From positions 26,510,792-26,574,791 of the forward strand of contig OX392532.1 of assembly GCA_947623455.1 (NCBI GenBank): a stretch of DNA of 64,000 bases, read 5' to 3'. Below the pieces are notes generated by a model. That model was not told where the DNA came from. It ran no database searches and worked only from the letters and a program-made list of their open reading frames with translations. Positions 12,901-23,964 of the stretch are shown here, piece by piece. Each line of letters begins with the position of its first letter. Position 1 is the first letter of the stretch. The DNA is from Mimachlamys varia. Its lineage: Eukaryota > Mollusca > Bivalvia > Pectinida > Pectinidae. The position numbers and the translations under genes were made by a program.

Positions 12901-15900
12901 ACCAGATCTTTCATCTTGTCGTATGTTTGACAGGAGACCGCAAAGGAGAAAAGGCGTTTAGAAAAGGAACGCCCTAAAGGGGTGAGCTTCAGCATCAAAG
13001 GCAAACCTCGAGAACAAGAAAGTGCTTCATTGGAAAAACGTCAGGTGTTTGACAATGATAGTAGTGATGAGGAAGGTATGTACAAACTGTAAGGGCTGTG
13101 TCACAATTAACCATGTGGGAGGGGCAGGAGGCACTTTTTATCAAAGACCCTACCACCAGTCAAAAGAGATTTAATATGAGGAATAGTCGGCAGGTCTGGT
13201 TTTTACCTCACCACTCACAATATATTAATCAGGTGCCTACCACCTCCCCCACACAATTATGGAATAGCCCTAATGTATAAAAATTGGAAAATAAATGCTC
13301 TAATCAATAGAATAATGATAAATTCAGTTTCACAAATTGTAAAAGAAGAGCTCTCTTCAGGAATTTCATTTTCAAATCCATTCAATAAATTTTCAAAAAA
13401 ATTAAATGACTTTGCAAGTGAAGGCAAGGAGATTGTGGAAAGAAAAAAACGAATCCTGAATGTGTTTTAAAATAACAAACACTAAAAAAGATTTGATGTA
13501 CTTGTCTGCAGGTGATCGGGAGAAGCTGTACAAGTCTGACCTATCAGGGACATCAACACCTGTTGATGCAGATTTTTTATTCACGGAAAGTACAAGACAA
13601 GATACTTCAAGGGTAGATTATTCTAGGGCAGATCATTCAAGGGCAGAACAGCCACGGGCAGAGTATTCCAGGACCGAGAGCAAAGTGGATCGCGCAGAGT
13701 TGATTGAGAAGTTAGAACGAAAACAGGGTGAGTTTGTGAAAGAAAGGTTAATTTTTTCTTCTTGATTATTTTTTTTTATATTTTGCCACATAGGGTGAGT
13801 ACTTTTATAATTTCATGATAAAAATCATCATCAGATATTCACCATTGTTTCTTTTGACAAATTTTGAGTGTTGAATCTATTGAAGTATGTAAAATCAGTG
13901 TTAAAACTGAGACAACTACAACATAGTTAATAAATAATCCAAAACAGTTTGCCAGATTGTTAGTTCAAAACTTTTGACACATCAGCTCTTCAATGTCATG
14001 ACAGTGTTTCAAGGAAACAAATCTACTTGTATGATATTTCATTCCTTAACAATAGCATGCTATAAACCTTAAATATCAAAATCTACTTGATATTAAATAT
14101 CTGTTGAACTATTAATTGGCTTGTCTTGTAGCTGAGGAGCGTTTGAAGGACCGTATGGCAGCGGCAGCACGTGAGAAACTTGTCCAGGCAAACAAAGAGA
14201 AACAAATGCAGGCAGAAAGGAAACGCAAGGCAGCCATGTTTATCAACATGCTCAAATCTACCAGTGTAGCCACTTCCTCCTCGACAGCTGATGATCAGCG
14301 AGACTTGGAGGAATCAGGTGAGCTGAGGCACTTAACAAAATATATATTCTCTTTCAATGGAGGAAGATCATCTGATCTGTTAGCTAATATATTTTACTGG
14401 TTTGAAGATGTTAATGGAAGAAAACTAAAAACTGAAGGCGCATACATCTGGGGGCCAAGTGGTTAATGTGTTCCGACATTCAACCACTAGCCCTCCACCT
14501 CTGGGTTGTGAGTTCGAATCCCAAGTGGGACAGTGGCCAGGTACTGACCGTAGGTCGGTGGTTTTTCTCCGGGTACTCCGGCTTTCCTCCACATTCAAAA
14601 CCTGGTACGTCCATAAATGACCCTGGCTGTGAAAAGGACTTAAAACTAAATAAACCAAACCAAAGCATACCTCTGTAACAGTTTTCTCTCTGCTTAAGTG
14701 TAATACATACTCTGCTTTTTATTTTATAAGAAGTTAATTTGTGGTTCTGCTATACCTGATAGTAATTAACTGTCTGTCTGTCCATCCACACTTTGATTTC
14801 TCAAGATGAAACCATTATTCATCTTCAAAAGTTTTTCATAAGTTTGAAATTAACATGGTTATCTATTTTGATAAAGAGATGTGTAAATGGTTTGTAAAAT
14901 GTTTCTTTAAAGTCAAGCTCAAAGTCTCTTACTAAGAATAAATTGTAGGGGATGTTTTTTTCCTTGGAATCAGAAAGTATTATCTTGTTGATTTGGTGAT
15001 ACCGTATTGTGATATTCATGAAGATATGCAAAAAGGGTTTAAAAAGTTTTTAATGTCAATATTACCGTTAATCAAATAATTCATATTTTACTAGTTTGTG
15101 TCTGTTTTGATACGAAAATTTTTTTGTAACCAGCAGGTTCATCAGGTACACCTTTAGGCAGCCGTTCACACACACCCATAACTCAGGAGGAAGATCGACT
15201 CAGCGACTACTCGGACCGGTCCTCAAGGTCATCTAAGAAGTCTCGAGATAGAGGCTTATCTCCACCATCAAGATCACGCAAGTCGCCAAGCCCGCCATCA
15301 AGGTCAAGGTCACCTAGGAGGAAACGCTCCCCAGTACCACCAAGTGCTTATGTTAGAAGTAGAAGGTAAGCATATCTGTGACTCAGAGTAGTTGGTGGTT
15401 ACAGTTGCGGAAGAAATTCTTCAGATATTCTATAGACAAGACCACTGAATATCACAGTTATGTTGGTCTTCAATTGCTTGAGAAATACCTGTTTAATATA
15501 ATTATATATTTTTTTAATATTTTGTCACTGATATGCTTTTACGTAGCTGATTGCTTGGTCAGTGTTCCACACAGTTTTACAAACTTTGTCTCATTTTACT
15601 GCACTGACATGGGCTTCCAAGGAAAGTACAAGCATGTCTGATAAAATGATGCATGAATAATTAGGAAGTCTACAACACTGATATAAAAAGGACATGTCAT
15701 TTGGACATTTTAATCATGCTACCTCACTTGAAACCATAGTTACAGTAAATAGAGAAAGTTAAATAGAATGACCCAATGAGCATAGTAAAATAAGATAACT
15801 TTTATGCCCTCGCCATGAAATAGGTTGGGGCATATAGTGTTACCCATGTCTGTCCCTTGGTCATGTAACCAGCTTTAATATTTAAATAACTACTGATCCG

Positions 15901-18534
15901 ATCGTCATCAAACTTTGCATACATAATAAGCATGAAGAACTAATTTCATATCATGGGGGCGGTCTCACAGATATTTCTAGTTTTATATGGAACTAGTGCT
16001 TTAACATACAACTGTGTTGTGGAAAAGTGAAATGGGCAATGGTTTCAGACGGCTCATTTGATAGTCTCTCCTATAAGCTATCAGTATTTCATGTTATTAT
16101 CCACAACATGCAATAGGGCTACAGAACGAGTACACATCTTCAATTATAAACATCATGGATTTCCATGTACCAAATAAATGTCTACATCTTGTACTGTGTC
16201 TAAGTGTATGAGGTAGATTTCCTTGATTGTGATTTATGTATTGTCCATTGAATTGTTCTCTCGGCCATCAACGAAGTAGGAAAACTAAAAGGAAAAATTC
16301 TGATTTTTGTTTCAGGTCATCATCAAAGTCCCCACACCGAAGGCATATACAACGGACACAAAGTCCACGCAGGAAAGACAGGTCAAGGTCGCCCAGATAT
16401 AGGGCCAGTCCTTCTATATCTCCAGGCAGGTCAAAGTCTCTCAAGAGGTCACGATCACCATCACCTTCCAAAAGCTCCTCCAAGTCCAGTCGAAGGTCAC
16501 CAACACACAGTGTCAGGAAGTCGAAAAAGAAGAAGAGGTCACGTTCTAGGTAAGTGTTATCTTTAAATAGATTCCACGGAATGTGAGGCAAAAACCTTGT
16601 GTAGGTAATGATGTTGTATACCATAAAGATTGGCAAGAATTCTTACTCAACAAAGCTGTTTCAGTATATATGGTATGGGAGGGATGGGATGGGAAACCAA
16701 ATTTCAAAACCTTCACCATAATTAAGACATGAAAGTTTTATTATGAATGTTGCAATTGGTAAATAATTTAAGTTTATCATGGAAATTAGTAAATCATTAA
16801 AGTTAATTATGCAAACTAGTAAATCATTCGAAGTTAATTGTGCAAATTAGTAAATCATCAAAGTTAATTATGCAAATAAGTAAATCATTAAAAGTTTTAT
16901 TATGCAAATTAGTAAATCATTTAAGTTTTTATTGGTAACAGATTTGGAGTAAACCAATTGCCTCCAAGCTTAAGCTAATAGATTACAGGGGAAATGTGTT
17001 CATCAGTTATCATGTTATTACATTAAGATCTCAATAGTTTTTTTAGTCAACAGTTTGACACCTGGTGGTTGTTTGTTACAGGTCCCCCCGTCACAAGTCA
17101 TCTAGCAGTAAGAGTGTTAGTGATGTAATAGGTCCCGTCCAGAGCTGTGATCTCGCTATCAAACAGGAACCAGGGTTGTCACAATCGGCCATGGATATCA
17201 CTGACGACAAAGCCAAAACATACACATTTACAGACTTCTCTAACTTGTGAGTAGTCTCGGTTACCTCTCACTGGATTGGGCAGGAAAGAGAGTCGCTGGT
17301 AGTTTATAAAGAGTGTCAGTAGCACTTTAACCCTGTGACCCCCATGTGGCTTTTTGTAGACACTCCAATGCATTGTTGGATGAGTCTATAATTTTCTACA
17401 GTGGTGGGAAGGTTAACGACTGATAAACTGTTGCTGAATAGTACTGATGCTCTAAACTAGCTGGCAGATCCAGCAAGGGTTTCAGATTTTCTCTTCTTTG
17501 AAATATGATAGAACACTGTTAAATGGTATTGTTGTGTTCATAATAATTCTCCTTTTTGAAATATCTATCATATGTTTACTTTTCAAATGGTTTCAAAATT
17601 GTGAAGAAAGAACAAAAATTAAAATTTCAATATTATTTTGGCTATTTTTGTGCTTTCTGACAGTTCCTTCCAACAGCAATATTTGTTCAGAGTATGACAT
17701 TAGCTCATTGTAACACTATCCCAGGCAGGGCACACATTGAGGAAAATTTCTGTGTTGCCAGGCCAGATGGCAGCTATCACTTCTTAACATCAACAATTCT
17801 TGCAAGTGGCCAATTTAGTGACACTCTATTATGAAATATAAGACGAATTTCCTGTTTGCAAATTAAATATTCCATGAAATAGATAGACAGAACTAACAAG
17901 TCTTTTTAAAATATTTACAGACCCCCGTTGCCGGACTGTCTGCCCCCAGAGCCGCCTTCAGACTCGCGGGCCCCCCTCCCTCCACTACCTCCATTACCAC
18001 CAGACTCTGACAGTAATAGCTGTAGTTTACCAGGAGAGTCAAAGGGCGAGGAGAAAGCCGTATCTAAGGTAGGCTTTTGTAACAATCCACTTTATATATA
18101 AAAACTTTATATGGCTGAAAGCACAAATTTGAATGTGTTTGATCAATTTGAAATACATTTTGTTATTTATTGATTTAAAAGATTGATTATTTCTCCGATT
18201 TTTATCAGCCAGATTGGAAGCTACACAATGTTTGTTTGTTTTTAGACCATGGTACATCTCAATTAAATTTTCAAAAGAGCTTGTTCTACATTATTGTCTC
18301 TTACAGGGTAGGTATTAGGGTTAACAGTTTGTCTATGTGTCTCGTGTAATGACTGCCTTTTGAAGAGATAGATACTTAACCCCTGTGTCTGCACATTACA
18401 GTTCATTCTTTAATAATACAAATCTCGTACCAAAGCATGTTTTCTGTTTCCAGTACATGTTAAGCCGAGTCCGTGCCATCATCAAGGCCTCGCGACAAGC
18501 CATTCTACAGGAGGAAGGATTTGACGATCCCTAA
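3811..18534 (+). CDS. SFSWAP: SFSWAP, splicing factor SWAP (suppressor of white-apricot homologue), 16 coding exons
   Basis: Nuclear SR-related regulator of alternative splicing. Coding exons: 3811-3995, 6802-6968, 7682-7795, 8008-8072, 8605-8833, 9695-9869, 10837-11076, 12200-12410, 12934-13075, 13512-13727, 14132-14317, 15137-15365, 16316-16549, 17082-17246, 17921-18068, 18454-18534. All introns are GT-AG and all phases join, giving 2787 nt and 928 aa, close to the vertebrate length. Order: N-terminal SWAP domain with [18 protein letters not shown] and [10 protein letters not shown] (about 20-155); SURP1 (about 178-235); proline-rich linker; SURP2 (about 402-460); basic helix [17 protein letters not shown] (about 582-625); RS domain (about 650-800); proline-rich stretch; short C-terminal helix. 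The ATG at 3811 follows AACAAA and matches the family start. The identification rests on several near-diagnostic motifs in the right order. In flies this gene represses splicing of its own early introns. Confidence 0.96.
3996..6801 (+). other. SFSWAP: SFSWAP intron 1 (2.8 kb)
   Basis: The intron runs from a weak GTCTGT donor to the acceptor TCTGCCGACAG. It holds a GC-richer patch at about 4800-4920 with an imperfect palindrome centred on CGCATGCG (4874-4881). A 180-bp TIR element lies at 5833-6012. The rest is AT-rich sequence without coding character. Read-through of the donor meets a stop codon within about 50 nt (TGA near 4042), so unspliced RNA would encode only a short N-terminal fragment. 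Confidence 0.8.
5833..6012 (+). mobile_element. Short TIR element 'GTCAGGG' (copy 1 of 3)
   Basis: The ends read ATGTCAGGGA and TCCCTGACAT, a perfect terminal inverted repeat of about 10 bp. The interior includes TATGGGAGAATTTGAGG and CCCCAAATCTCGCCCCAAAG. Related copies lie at about 51139-51314 (same strand) and 58316-58492 (opposite strand). There is no coding capacity, so it is a MITE-type non-autonomous element. Confidence 0.75.
7084..7410 (+). mobile_element. AT-rich repeat element in SFSWAP intron 2 (inverted partner at 10508-10804)
   Basis: It begins ATCAGGGATTAATTAAGG followed by ATTAAGGGGAAACTACCCTT. The reverse complement of 10745-10804 reads nearly the same over about 45 nt. The two copies lie in introns 2 and 6 of SFSWAP in opposite orientations. 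The far boundaries are approximate. Confidence 0.55.
8605..8833 (+). CDS. SFSWAP: SFSWAP exon 5: SURP1 module
   Basis: It encodes the first SURP (SWAP) module: [20 protein letters not shown], then a run of basic residues, then [19 protein letters not shown]. The pattern of I-x-x-T-A-x-F and G-x-x-x-E, followed by F-x-F-L/M and N-P-Y-Y, is that of SURP domains. These are short helical modules that bind partners in splicing factors (SF3A1, for example). The acceptor is a strong TTCTTTCCCTCTAG. Confidence 0.93.
8857..9030. mobile_element. Hairpin MITE in SFSWAP intron 5
   Basis: Two arms are inverted copies. The left arm contains TATGGAATTTATTTCACTCT then CGTTAATTATTTTTT (8879-8920). The right arm contains AAAAAATAATTAACGAGAGT then GAAATGAATTCCATA (about 8966-9000). 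The similarity continues outward through GGTTACATAACCAACGG and its diverged partner ending GTGTGACC. The loop is about 45 nt. No coding capacity. Confidence 0.8.
9197..9380 (-). mobile_element. Degraded tRNA-headed SINE (older copy of the family at 18969-19206)
   Basis: It aligns by eye to the element at 18969-19206 through CAGCAATTATGAGAAAAGTT, TTGGTCCCATTTTAGCACGC, GAGGAAACTAGAGTACCTGG and CTTTTCACGTCTGA. It is more diverged and its tRNA-like head is decayed. It lies in SFSWAP intron 5, antisense to the gene. Confidence 0.65.
10508..10804 (-). mobile_element. AT-rich repeat element in SFSWAP intron 6 (inverted partner of 7084-7410)
   Basis: On the minus strand it begins TAATCAGGGGTTAATCTAGG and continues ATTAAGGGGAAACTACCC, matching the start of the intron 2 copy. 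It lies immediately upstream of exon 7; the acceptor TGTTGTAG at 10829-10836 follows within about 30 nt. Its inner part repeats short 'CCCCTCA' words. Confidence 0.55.
12200..12410 (+). CDS. SFSWAP: SFSWAP exon 8: SURP2 module
   Basis: It encodes a proline-rich lead ([18 protein letters not shown]) and then the second SURP module: [39 protein letters not shown]. The segment RxAxYVAxNGxxFE, followed by Y-Y-x-F-K-K, is the hallmark of SWAP SURP2. The exon ends in phase 0 at a GTAAGT donor. Confidence 0.94.
13512..13727 (+). CDS. SFSWAP: SFSWAP exon 10: linker with SRA(D/E) mini-repeats
   Basis: It encodes [17 protein letters not shown], a short tandem run of five- to six-residue units ([19 protein letters not shown]), then [12 protein letters not shown]. 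The mini-repeat is also visible at the DNA level. The linker lies between SURP2 and the basic helix and is poorly conserved in the family, so the repeat is probably lineage-specific. Confidence 0.85.
14448..14664 (+). mobile_element. tRNA-headed SINE in SFSWAP intron 11
   Basis: The head has a box A-like GGCCAAGTGGTTAATGTG and a box B-like GGTTGTGAGTTCGAATCCC. A conserved central block TTTCTCCGGGTACTCCGG follows, and the tail reads AAACTAAATAAACCAAACC. A second copy with the same layout lies at 56423-56646. The copy is in the sense orientation of SFSWAP. Confidence 0.85.
15137..15365 (+). CDS. SFSWAP: SFSWAP exon 12: start of the RS domain
   Basis: It encodes [19 protein letters not shown], then a serine/arginine-rich run with [19 protein letters not shown] and [19 protein letters not shown]. 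The family also has a 'PSAYRTVRRSRSR' turn at this point. The acceptor is a tandem CAGCAG (NAGNAG) at 15131-15136, so use of the upstream site would insert one alanine. Confidence 0.9.
15800..15965 (+). repeat. Degenerate interspersed repeat in SFSWAP intron 12
   Basis: The stretch from GCCCTCGCCATGAAATAGG to CATCAAACTTTGCATACA has the style of old dispersed repeats. Phrases such as 'GATCCGATCGTCATCAAACT' look transposon-derived, but there is no second copy in this window. The call is by style only. Confidence 0.3.
16316..16549 (+). CDS. SFSWAP: SFSWAP exon 13: core of the RS domain
   Basis: The exon encodes a dense serine/arginine stretch, with [20 protein letters not shown] and later [20 protein letters not shown] and KKKKRSRSR. 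It ends at a strong GTAAGT donor. RS domains direct nuclear-speckle localisation and protein contacts in splicing factors. Confidence 0.92.
16750..16932 (+). repeat. Minisatellite, about 36-bp unit, in SFSWAP intron 13
   Basis: Five imperfect units of the form TTATGCAAATTAGTAAATCA plus TTAAAGTTAA lie in tandem. Two units contain a perfect ATGCAAAT octamer. There is no coding role. Confidence 0.8.
18454..18534 (+). CDS. SFSWAP: SFSWAP exon 16: C-terminal helix and stop
   Basis: The last exon encodes [20 protein letters not shown] and ends GFDDP, TAA at 18532-18534. The family ends with a similar short helix ('VRAMLAASK' in vertebrates), which supports this as the true terminus. Confidence 0.92.
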   Translation, partial: YMLSRVRAIIKASRQAILQEEGFDDP

Positions 18535-18905
18535 AATACACTTTACGTCAATGATGTTACAACTTAACAAGAGGATGATGATCCAGACATGGAAGTGTTA
18601 TTCTGTTTCTGCACAAACAGCACAGTGACCTGGAGGGAATGTTGAGGTCCCAAACACCACAACATAGCTCTGTTTCTCCACAAGATGCACAGTACCCAGA
18701 AGGAATATGTAACTCACAAAGGCTATTGTAAAAGTATTGACGCCTCATATTTTGTACTGCGTCGTAAGAAATCATCTACATTTGAACCATCTTTGTAATT
18801 TGGAACTTAAAAGTATAGCATATCTGCATTATTGTATGTGGCAGTTATATCAATATTGTAGCTGATTTTATGTCATGATAATAAACATTTTATGACCAAT
18901 ACAGT
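18535..18905 (+). terminator. SFSWAP: SFSWAP 3' UTR and poly(A) signal
   Basis: A canonical AATAAA lies at 18880-18885, about 345 nt after the stop codon, followed by AT-rich sequence. The 3' UTR contains two related lines of text around ATTCTGTTTCTGCACAAACA (18599) and GCTCTGTTTCTCCACAAGAT (18667), a small internal duplication. Confidence 0.7.
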
Positions 18906-18968
18906 TGACAAAAAACTGACCAAATATCATGCTATACTATTGTGATCAGTTTCCCTGAGGTAAAATAT

Positions 18969-19206
18969 AAACTTTATTTATTTTACAACAATTATGAAAC
19001 AAGTTATACAACTTATATTAATCACTCTTGTTGGCCCGGATATTAGCGCGCGAGGGGTCTTATTGTGGGAGGAAACCGGAGTACCCGGAGAAAACCCACG
19101 TAGTCGGACAGGTGACCCCAAACCTTTTCACGTCCGGACGGGGAGTCGAACCCCGGCCGCCTTGGTGAAAGGCAAGTGCGCTATCCACTGCACCACCCGA
19201 CCACCC
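18969..19206 (-). mobile_element. tRNA-headed SINE, minus strand
   Basis: Read on the minus strand the head starts GGTCGGGTGGTGCAGTGGAT (box A-like) with GGGGTTCGACTCCCCG (box B-like). It continues into TTTCTCCGGGTACTCCGG, the same central domain as the SINE at 14448, and ends in TTGTAAAATAAATAAAG. The well-preserved tRNA-like head implies a fairly recent insertion. An older copy lies at 9197-9380. Confidence 0.85.
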
Positions 19207-22200
19207 TGAGGTATGAATGGTATCAAGTTTATAACAGGGTGTTACTATTTTGTTTGGTTGTCAAAAGGGCTAAACTAGTTGAATACAATATTTATAAGTT
19301 CTCTCTGTTAATACACGTAGATATGTTAGGAATGGAAGTAGGTTTTCATCCCGAGTCTGAAGGAGATAACAGTATGGGACATAAAGCCTTCTATTGTAGA
19401 TACGCATGACAAACCCAGGACTTCTCAGGTGAACCAGTTTCTTGGGTTTTTTTTTTAGTGAACTATCAGTCAACAATATTTAGGTTAGATATTTTTCACA
19501 AGTCCAAAAGACACTAGATATTAAATAGATAGCTTATTTATTTCAAGTCCTTACTAAAATACTGTTTGGATTTAGAGGACTTGTGCAAGTGTCAAATTGT
19601 GGGTATTGCAGTTCTGATCACATGGTTCTCATTAAAAGCCGGTTGCCGACAAAAGTAGCCTGTTTTTCACCAACTTTGAACCGGCTATTTTTCAGAATTT
19701 TACATATGTCAACATTACAGAACGTAAAAATTCAACCAGCTATTCTTTCGAAGTCAAGCAATTATTGCAAAACATAGCGAGAACACTGGATGAAGGATAA
19801 GATTTAATATATATATATTTACTAGTAGTGAGTAGTTAACCAGGTATGTTTACTCATTTTCACAGCCGAGTTGCCTGGCACTCTTCCAAATGTACTTAGT
19901 AAATTATAAATACATTGTTCCTGTATCAGACTTCTGTCAGACAGTGGAAATGAATGCTAATATATATATATGGTCCTGCATGGTGTGAAATCACTTTAAA
20001 AGTGCTAAAATGTTTTTAATTGCAACTTAAATATTGTTATAGTTCTGCAACCATAAAGTGTATTCAACAATTTAATTAACGTCTTGTGTTGGCAAGAAAA
20101 GAAGCCGGAGTGTATATGTTAAGTTTTATGGTGATATTGTAATGTGGGTAGGTTCACATAACACACTAAATTAACGGGAGGAAAAAAGTATGTTTCCTTA
20201 CACTAAAGTAAGCACCTTAAAGAAATATTTAGCTTGAAACACCTTCTTCAATCTGTAATGAGGTTTATATCATACATGGTTTTGATGTCCTTTAAAGCTA
20301 CCAGCCGTGTCAGACTCTTTGAGTTGATGAGTGAGCATGCTGGATTTAATGTTGTGTGGTGTGGCTCTAGTCAAAGCATTTCACTTGTATACATTCCAGT
20401 TTGACAGATAGCAGAGATGTCCTATTTTTAACCTGGTACAGTCGTGGTAACCAAGACATGCATTTCATATATATATATTATATCTGTCATTTCATGTGTA
20501 TAAAATATCTATTATTTTCATGCAGTTTGAGTTCATCAAGACTTGACAACTTTTATATGAGATTTATGATAAGTTAGAAACAAATTATCACTGCAATGCA
20601 GAAGGGAATGTCCTTGATTTGTTCAATTTATTGTCATAAGTTGATGAATCCAAAAATAATGTGGATGTCTTTCAAAGAATGGATACCACATTCAAATGAA
20701 GACATTTTAGTCTCTAGTCATAAATACTAGAACTAGATAAAAGTTAGTATTCAAAATGTTTAATATCTATCATGTTCACACAAATGTATTCACATTTTGT
20801 AGTCATTATCTCTAAAACTGTGTTCATAAATATTGGGAGATTTTGATGACCAGGACCCGGTTTTAAGTAGTGTTAGCTTCATAGGGCATTAACTAACTAC
20901 AATTTGCAATCTCAAATATTTTCCAGAAATGTATTCAAAAGTAAAAAGGCTCAAAAACATGTTAGTTTGAAATACAGTATTTGAGCAGTGACAATCTACA
21001 ATTACTTTTCATGTCCTTTTCTTTTGTATTGCCAAAACAATGGGTCCCACTATATATATATATGTAAAATTGAACCAATTCTTAAAATTCAATGGTTACT
21101 TTCAAAATTCTATGAGTACAGGACCTGAGATGCGCATGCAGATATATCACTGGTTTAATAAGAAATTGTATATTTCAAAAATTTGAGATATAAATAAATG
21201 GCACTTTTATAGGACCTTGGTCCAGGTATACTTTACTGGTACTTCACTTATATTTCTTCATAATTTGACAATGTAGACATTGCTCTTGTAAATATATATA
21301 AATTTATAACCTATCACCTATATGTTATGTATGTGCATGTCAATATGAAAATGTTGAATGACCAAATCATAATTTGTTCCCATCTTGGTCAAGTACCTAT
21401 TATCTTCACCAGCCTGGAAAGTAGGTTTTCATCTCATCCAACCCTGAAAATATTTTTGAACTCTTTCAATTCAAAGGATGGAAAAGTTATTATAAAATTT
21501 CAGGGGTGAATGAGTTGATGAGGTTTCTGGCTTGTCATTAATGTTGTGTGTTCATCAATAGTTTATGTATTATTTATATGTCTTCAATGATACAACTTTG
21601 TATATTTAATTCCTGGTATAACATTAATCTATATATTTTCTGTAGTTTTGTTTACATACAGGGTACAGGATTAGAGTAATTCATCCATTGACAGAGGATC
21701 TTTCTCCGTTATTTTTTCAACTGTATACATAAACATGTATGAGGGAAGCATGATTGAAGGGTCAAGTGTGTCTGTACAAGTGTTTGTCACACCAGTGTGT
21801 TCTGAATCTCAAATGTACCAGTAACTTGTATGAATGCTGTTGTGTTAATCAGTTAAAAGGCTGTCTTCTCTGTTTCAATTGTATAACTGATACAGTTACT
21901 GTTTTGTTATTTCCATCTGTCAGATGGAACTTTAGATACCTATCATTTCCTTCTTATAACTGAAAAAAAGTTGAGCTTTTTGATGGGCCTCCACTACCGG
22001 TATATAGTATTTGCTGTCTTCTTCAGTGTATATACAACTGAATGCGCTGAACTATAAGAGAGATATTAACAAGGCTTCAGAAATGTTTGTTTCTTTCTTA
22101 AAAGGAATACATATGTACTTGTTTAAATCGATGCTTTCTGTGAAAGCTAGATGCCAACAATATTAATGATAGGCCTTTCCCAAAAGTGTTGTTATTCCCC

Positions 22201-23964
22201 TTGATAGGCCACAATGGTGGATACAAGATCGACTTTCGGGAAGTGTTTTTGTGATGATTTGTGACAACCGGATGACGTCATTTTCATTATGACATCATAA
22301 TTACATAGCGCGAATTTGTTTCAAGAACACTTCCCAATGTAGTCATTATGATATGACAAACAAGGGAGATAACAACACTTTTGAGATGGGTCTTTTTCTG
22401 AGTGAGAGACACTGGACTAGTGTTGAGTGTAACTTGAAGTAATAGTTTTATGATGAATGTGTACAAGCACTAGCATTAGTAGTATACACGATATCAAATG
22501 GAAAAGTCATGTGTGCAAGATGTTTTTGTGGGAAAGTAAGATACATAGCTTTGATAGATATGCTACATGCATCAAGTGGGTTTAGAATGAGAGACACTGT
22601 ATGTATCCTGTGAAGTTTTTAAAGCAGTGCTGGAAGAATATTTGGAAAGTGTGAGTGTTTGTGTGTGTAGTGTATAGTTCCCTGTCTAGGACGGCCCCAG
22701 TTTCTAGCATTGTGTAACAATGGTGCTTCGTAAATATATTGACCTTTGTAAGGCTATGTAATAAAGAAGGAAAGAACACTAGTGTTAGTGTCTTTGTTGT
22801 GTACATTTCAGTAGTTGTAATAGTGACCAATAAGAGAATTATAGACAGGAAACTGCATAGTATTGAAATATATTTGGCAAAATACTTTTTAACAACCAAA
22901 TGATCATCATTTATGTTACACTATTTACTCTAGGACTAAAAATGAGGAGTTGGCAATGTAACTGATATCAAAGGGACTCTTCAGTTAACCAGAATCGAAT
23001 ATACATATACCCAGACAAAAGAATCCAAACTTGATCATTAGAATCTCACAGCAAGTGCCCATTTTGGTCAGTTTAATTATCGGGAAAGCCTGCACCAAAT
23101 ATTAAAGACATCAAATATAGCACTAAATAAATGTGCCCCCCTAGCACAATCACTGACTGTACAGTGTGTTGTAAACAAATGGAACAAGGCAAGTTTGATT
23201 TCAAACACACTTCTTTCTAAGGATATTGAATTTACGAAATATGTTGCTATAAATTATAATTATAGAATCCACAAGAAATTATTTTGTTACATTTCAAATC
23301 AACAAAAAAAAAAAAATATTGAGAACTTGCACAGAAAGGAACCCCCACTGAAGGGGAATTTCACTGCATAATTCTGGCAGTATTGCTTAAAATAAAAACT
23401 CATCATAAGTTGAGCTTTAGACGTGCCGTGGAAGAGAGTGCTTTACCGATAATGAGCAGTTCATCATGTACTTGGAACGTAATGAGATGAGTGGTTACAT
23501 GCTGACTTAATCTGTATTGACAGCTCTACTCTGCAGTTTTTCATTGACATCCATAAGATAGGTTGATCTGCCCATGTTTGTGCGACCAAAGTGATCAGAG
23601 ATATTTGTAAACATGCATGTCTCCTATGAATGTTATTTGTTGGTAAACAATTAAAAAAAAAGCAAGGAAAACATCACCTTTTGTCAAAATATTGGTGTGA
23701 TATATAGTTCATAAGGAGTGTATAACTACAATTTTAATAAAAAAAATAAACTTCACTAAATTGTCCTCTTAACATAGATTTAATATTCAAATTTTACTTG
23801 TGGCACCTTAATGATTGCAGCATTATGTTTGTATATCAACCAAAAATATGATTATCACAGAAAGCCAAAATTGTTCTGAGAAAGAATCCTTTAATACAGA
23901 GAAACTTTATGAAGGATCTTGTGATATTTACAGATTATAAACATATATCTGGTATAGCGTAATG
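19207..23964. other. Intergenic region between SFSWAP and the converging minus-strand gene
   Basis: It consists of AT-rich sequence with dispersed AT dinucleotide runs (19808, 19960, 20466, 21050, 21290). One TIR element lies at 22179-22390. I see no gene: the ORFs are short and their composition is that of the surrounding DNA. Confidence 0.6.
22179..22390. mobile_element. TIR element (MITE) 'CCCAAAAGTGTTGTTAT'
   Basis: The left end is CCCAAAAGTGTTGTTATTCC. The right end is GGGAGATAACAACACTTTTG then AGATGGG, an inverted match of about 23 nt with few mismatches. A second inverted pair lies inside (CGGGAAGTGTTTTTG and CAAGAACACTTCCC). It is 212 bp long with no coding capacity. Confidence 0.8.

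Noticed and set aside
16268..16636. 122-aa minus-strand ORF rich in D, L and R
   Set aside because: Antisense shadow of the SFSWAP RS-domain exon.
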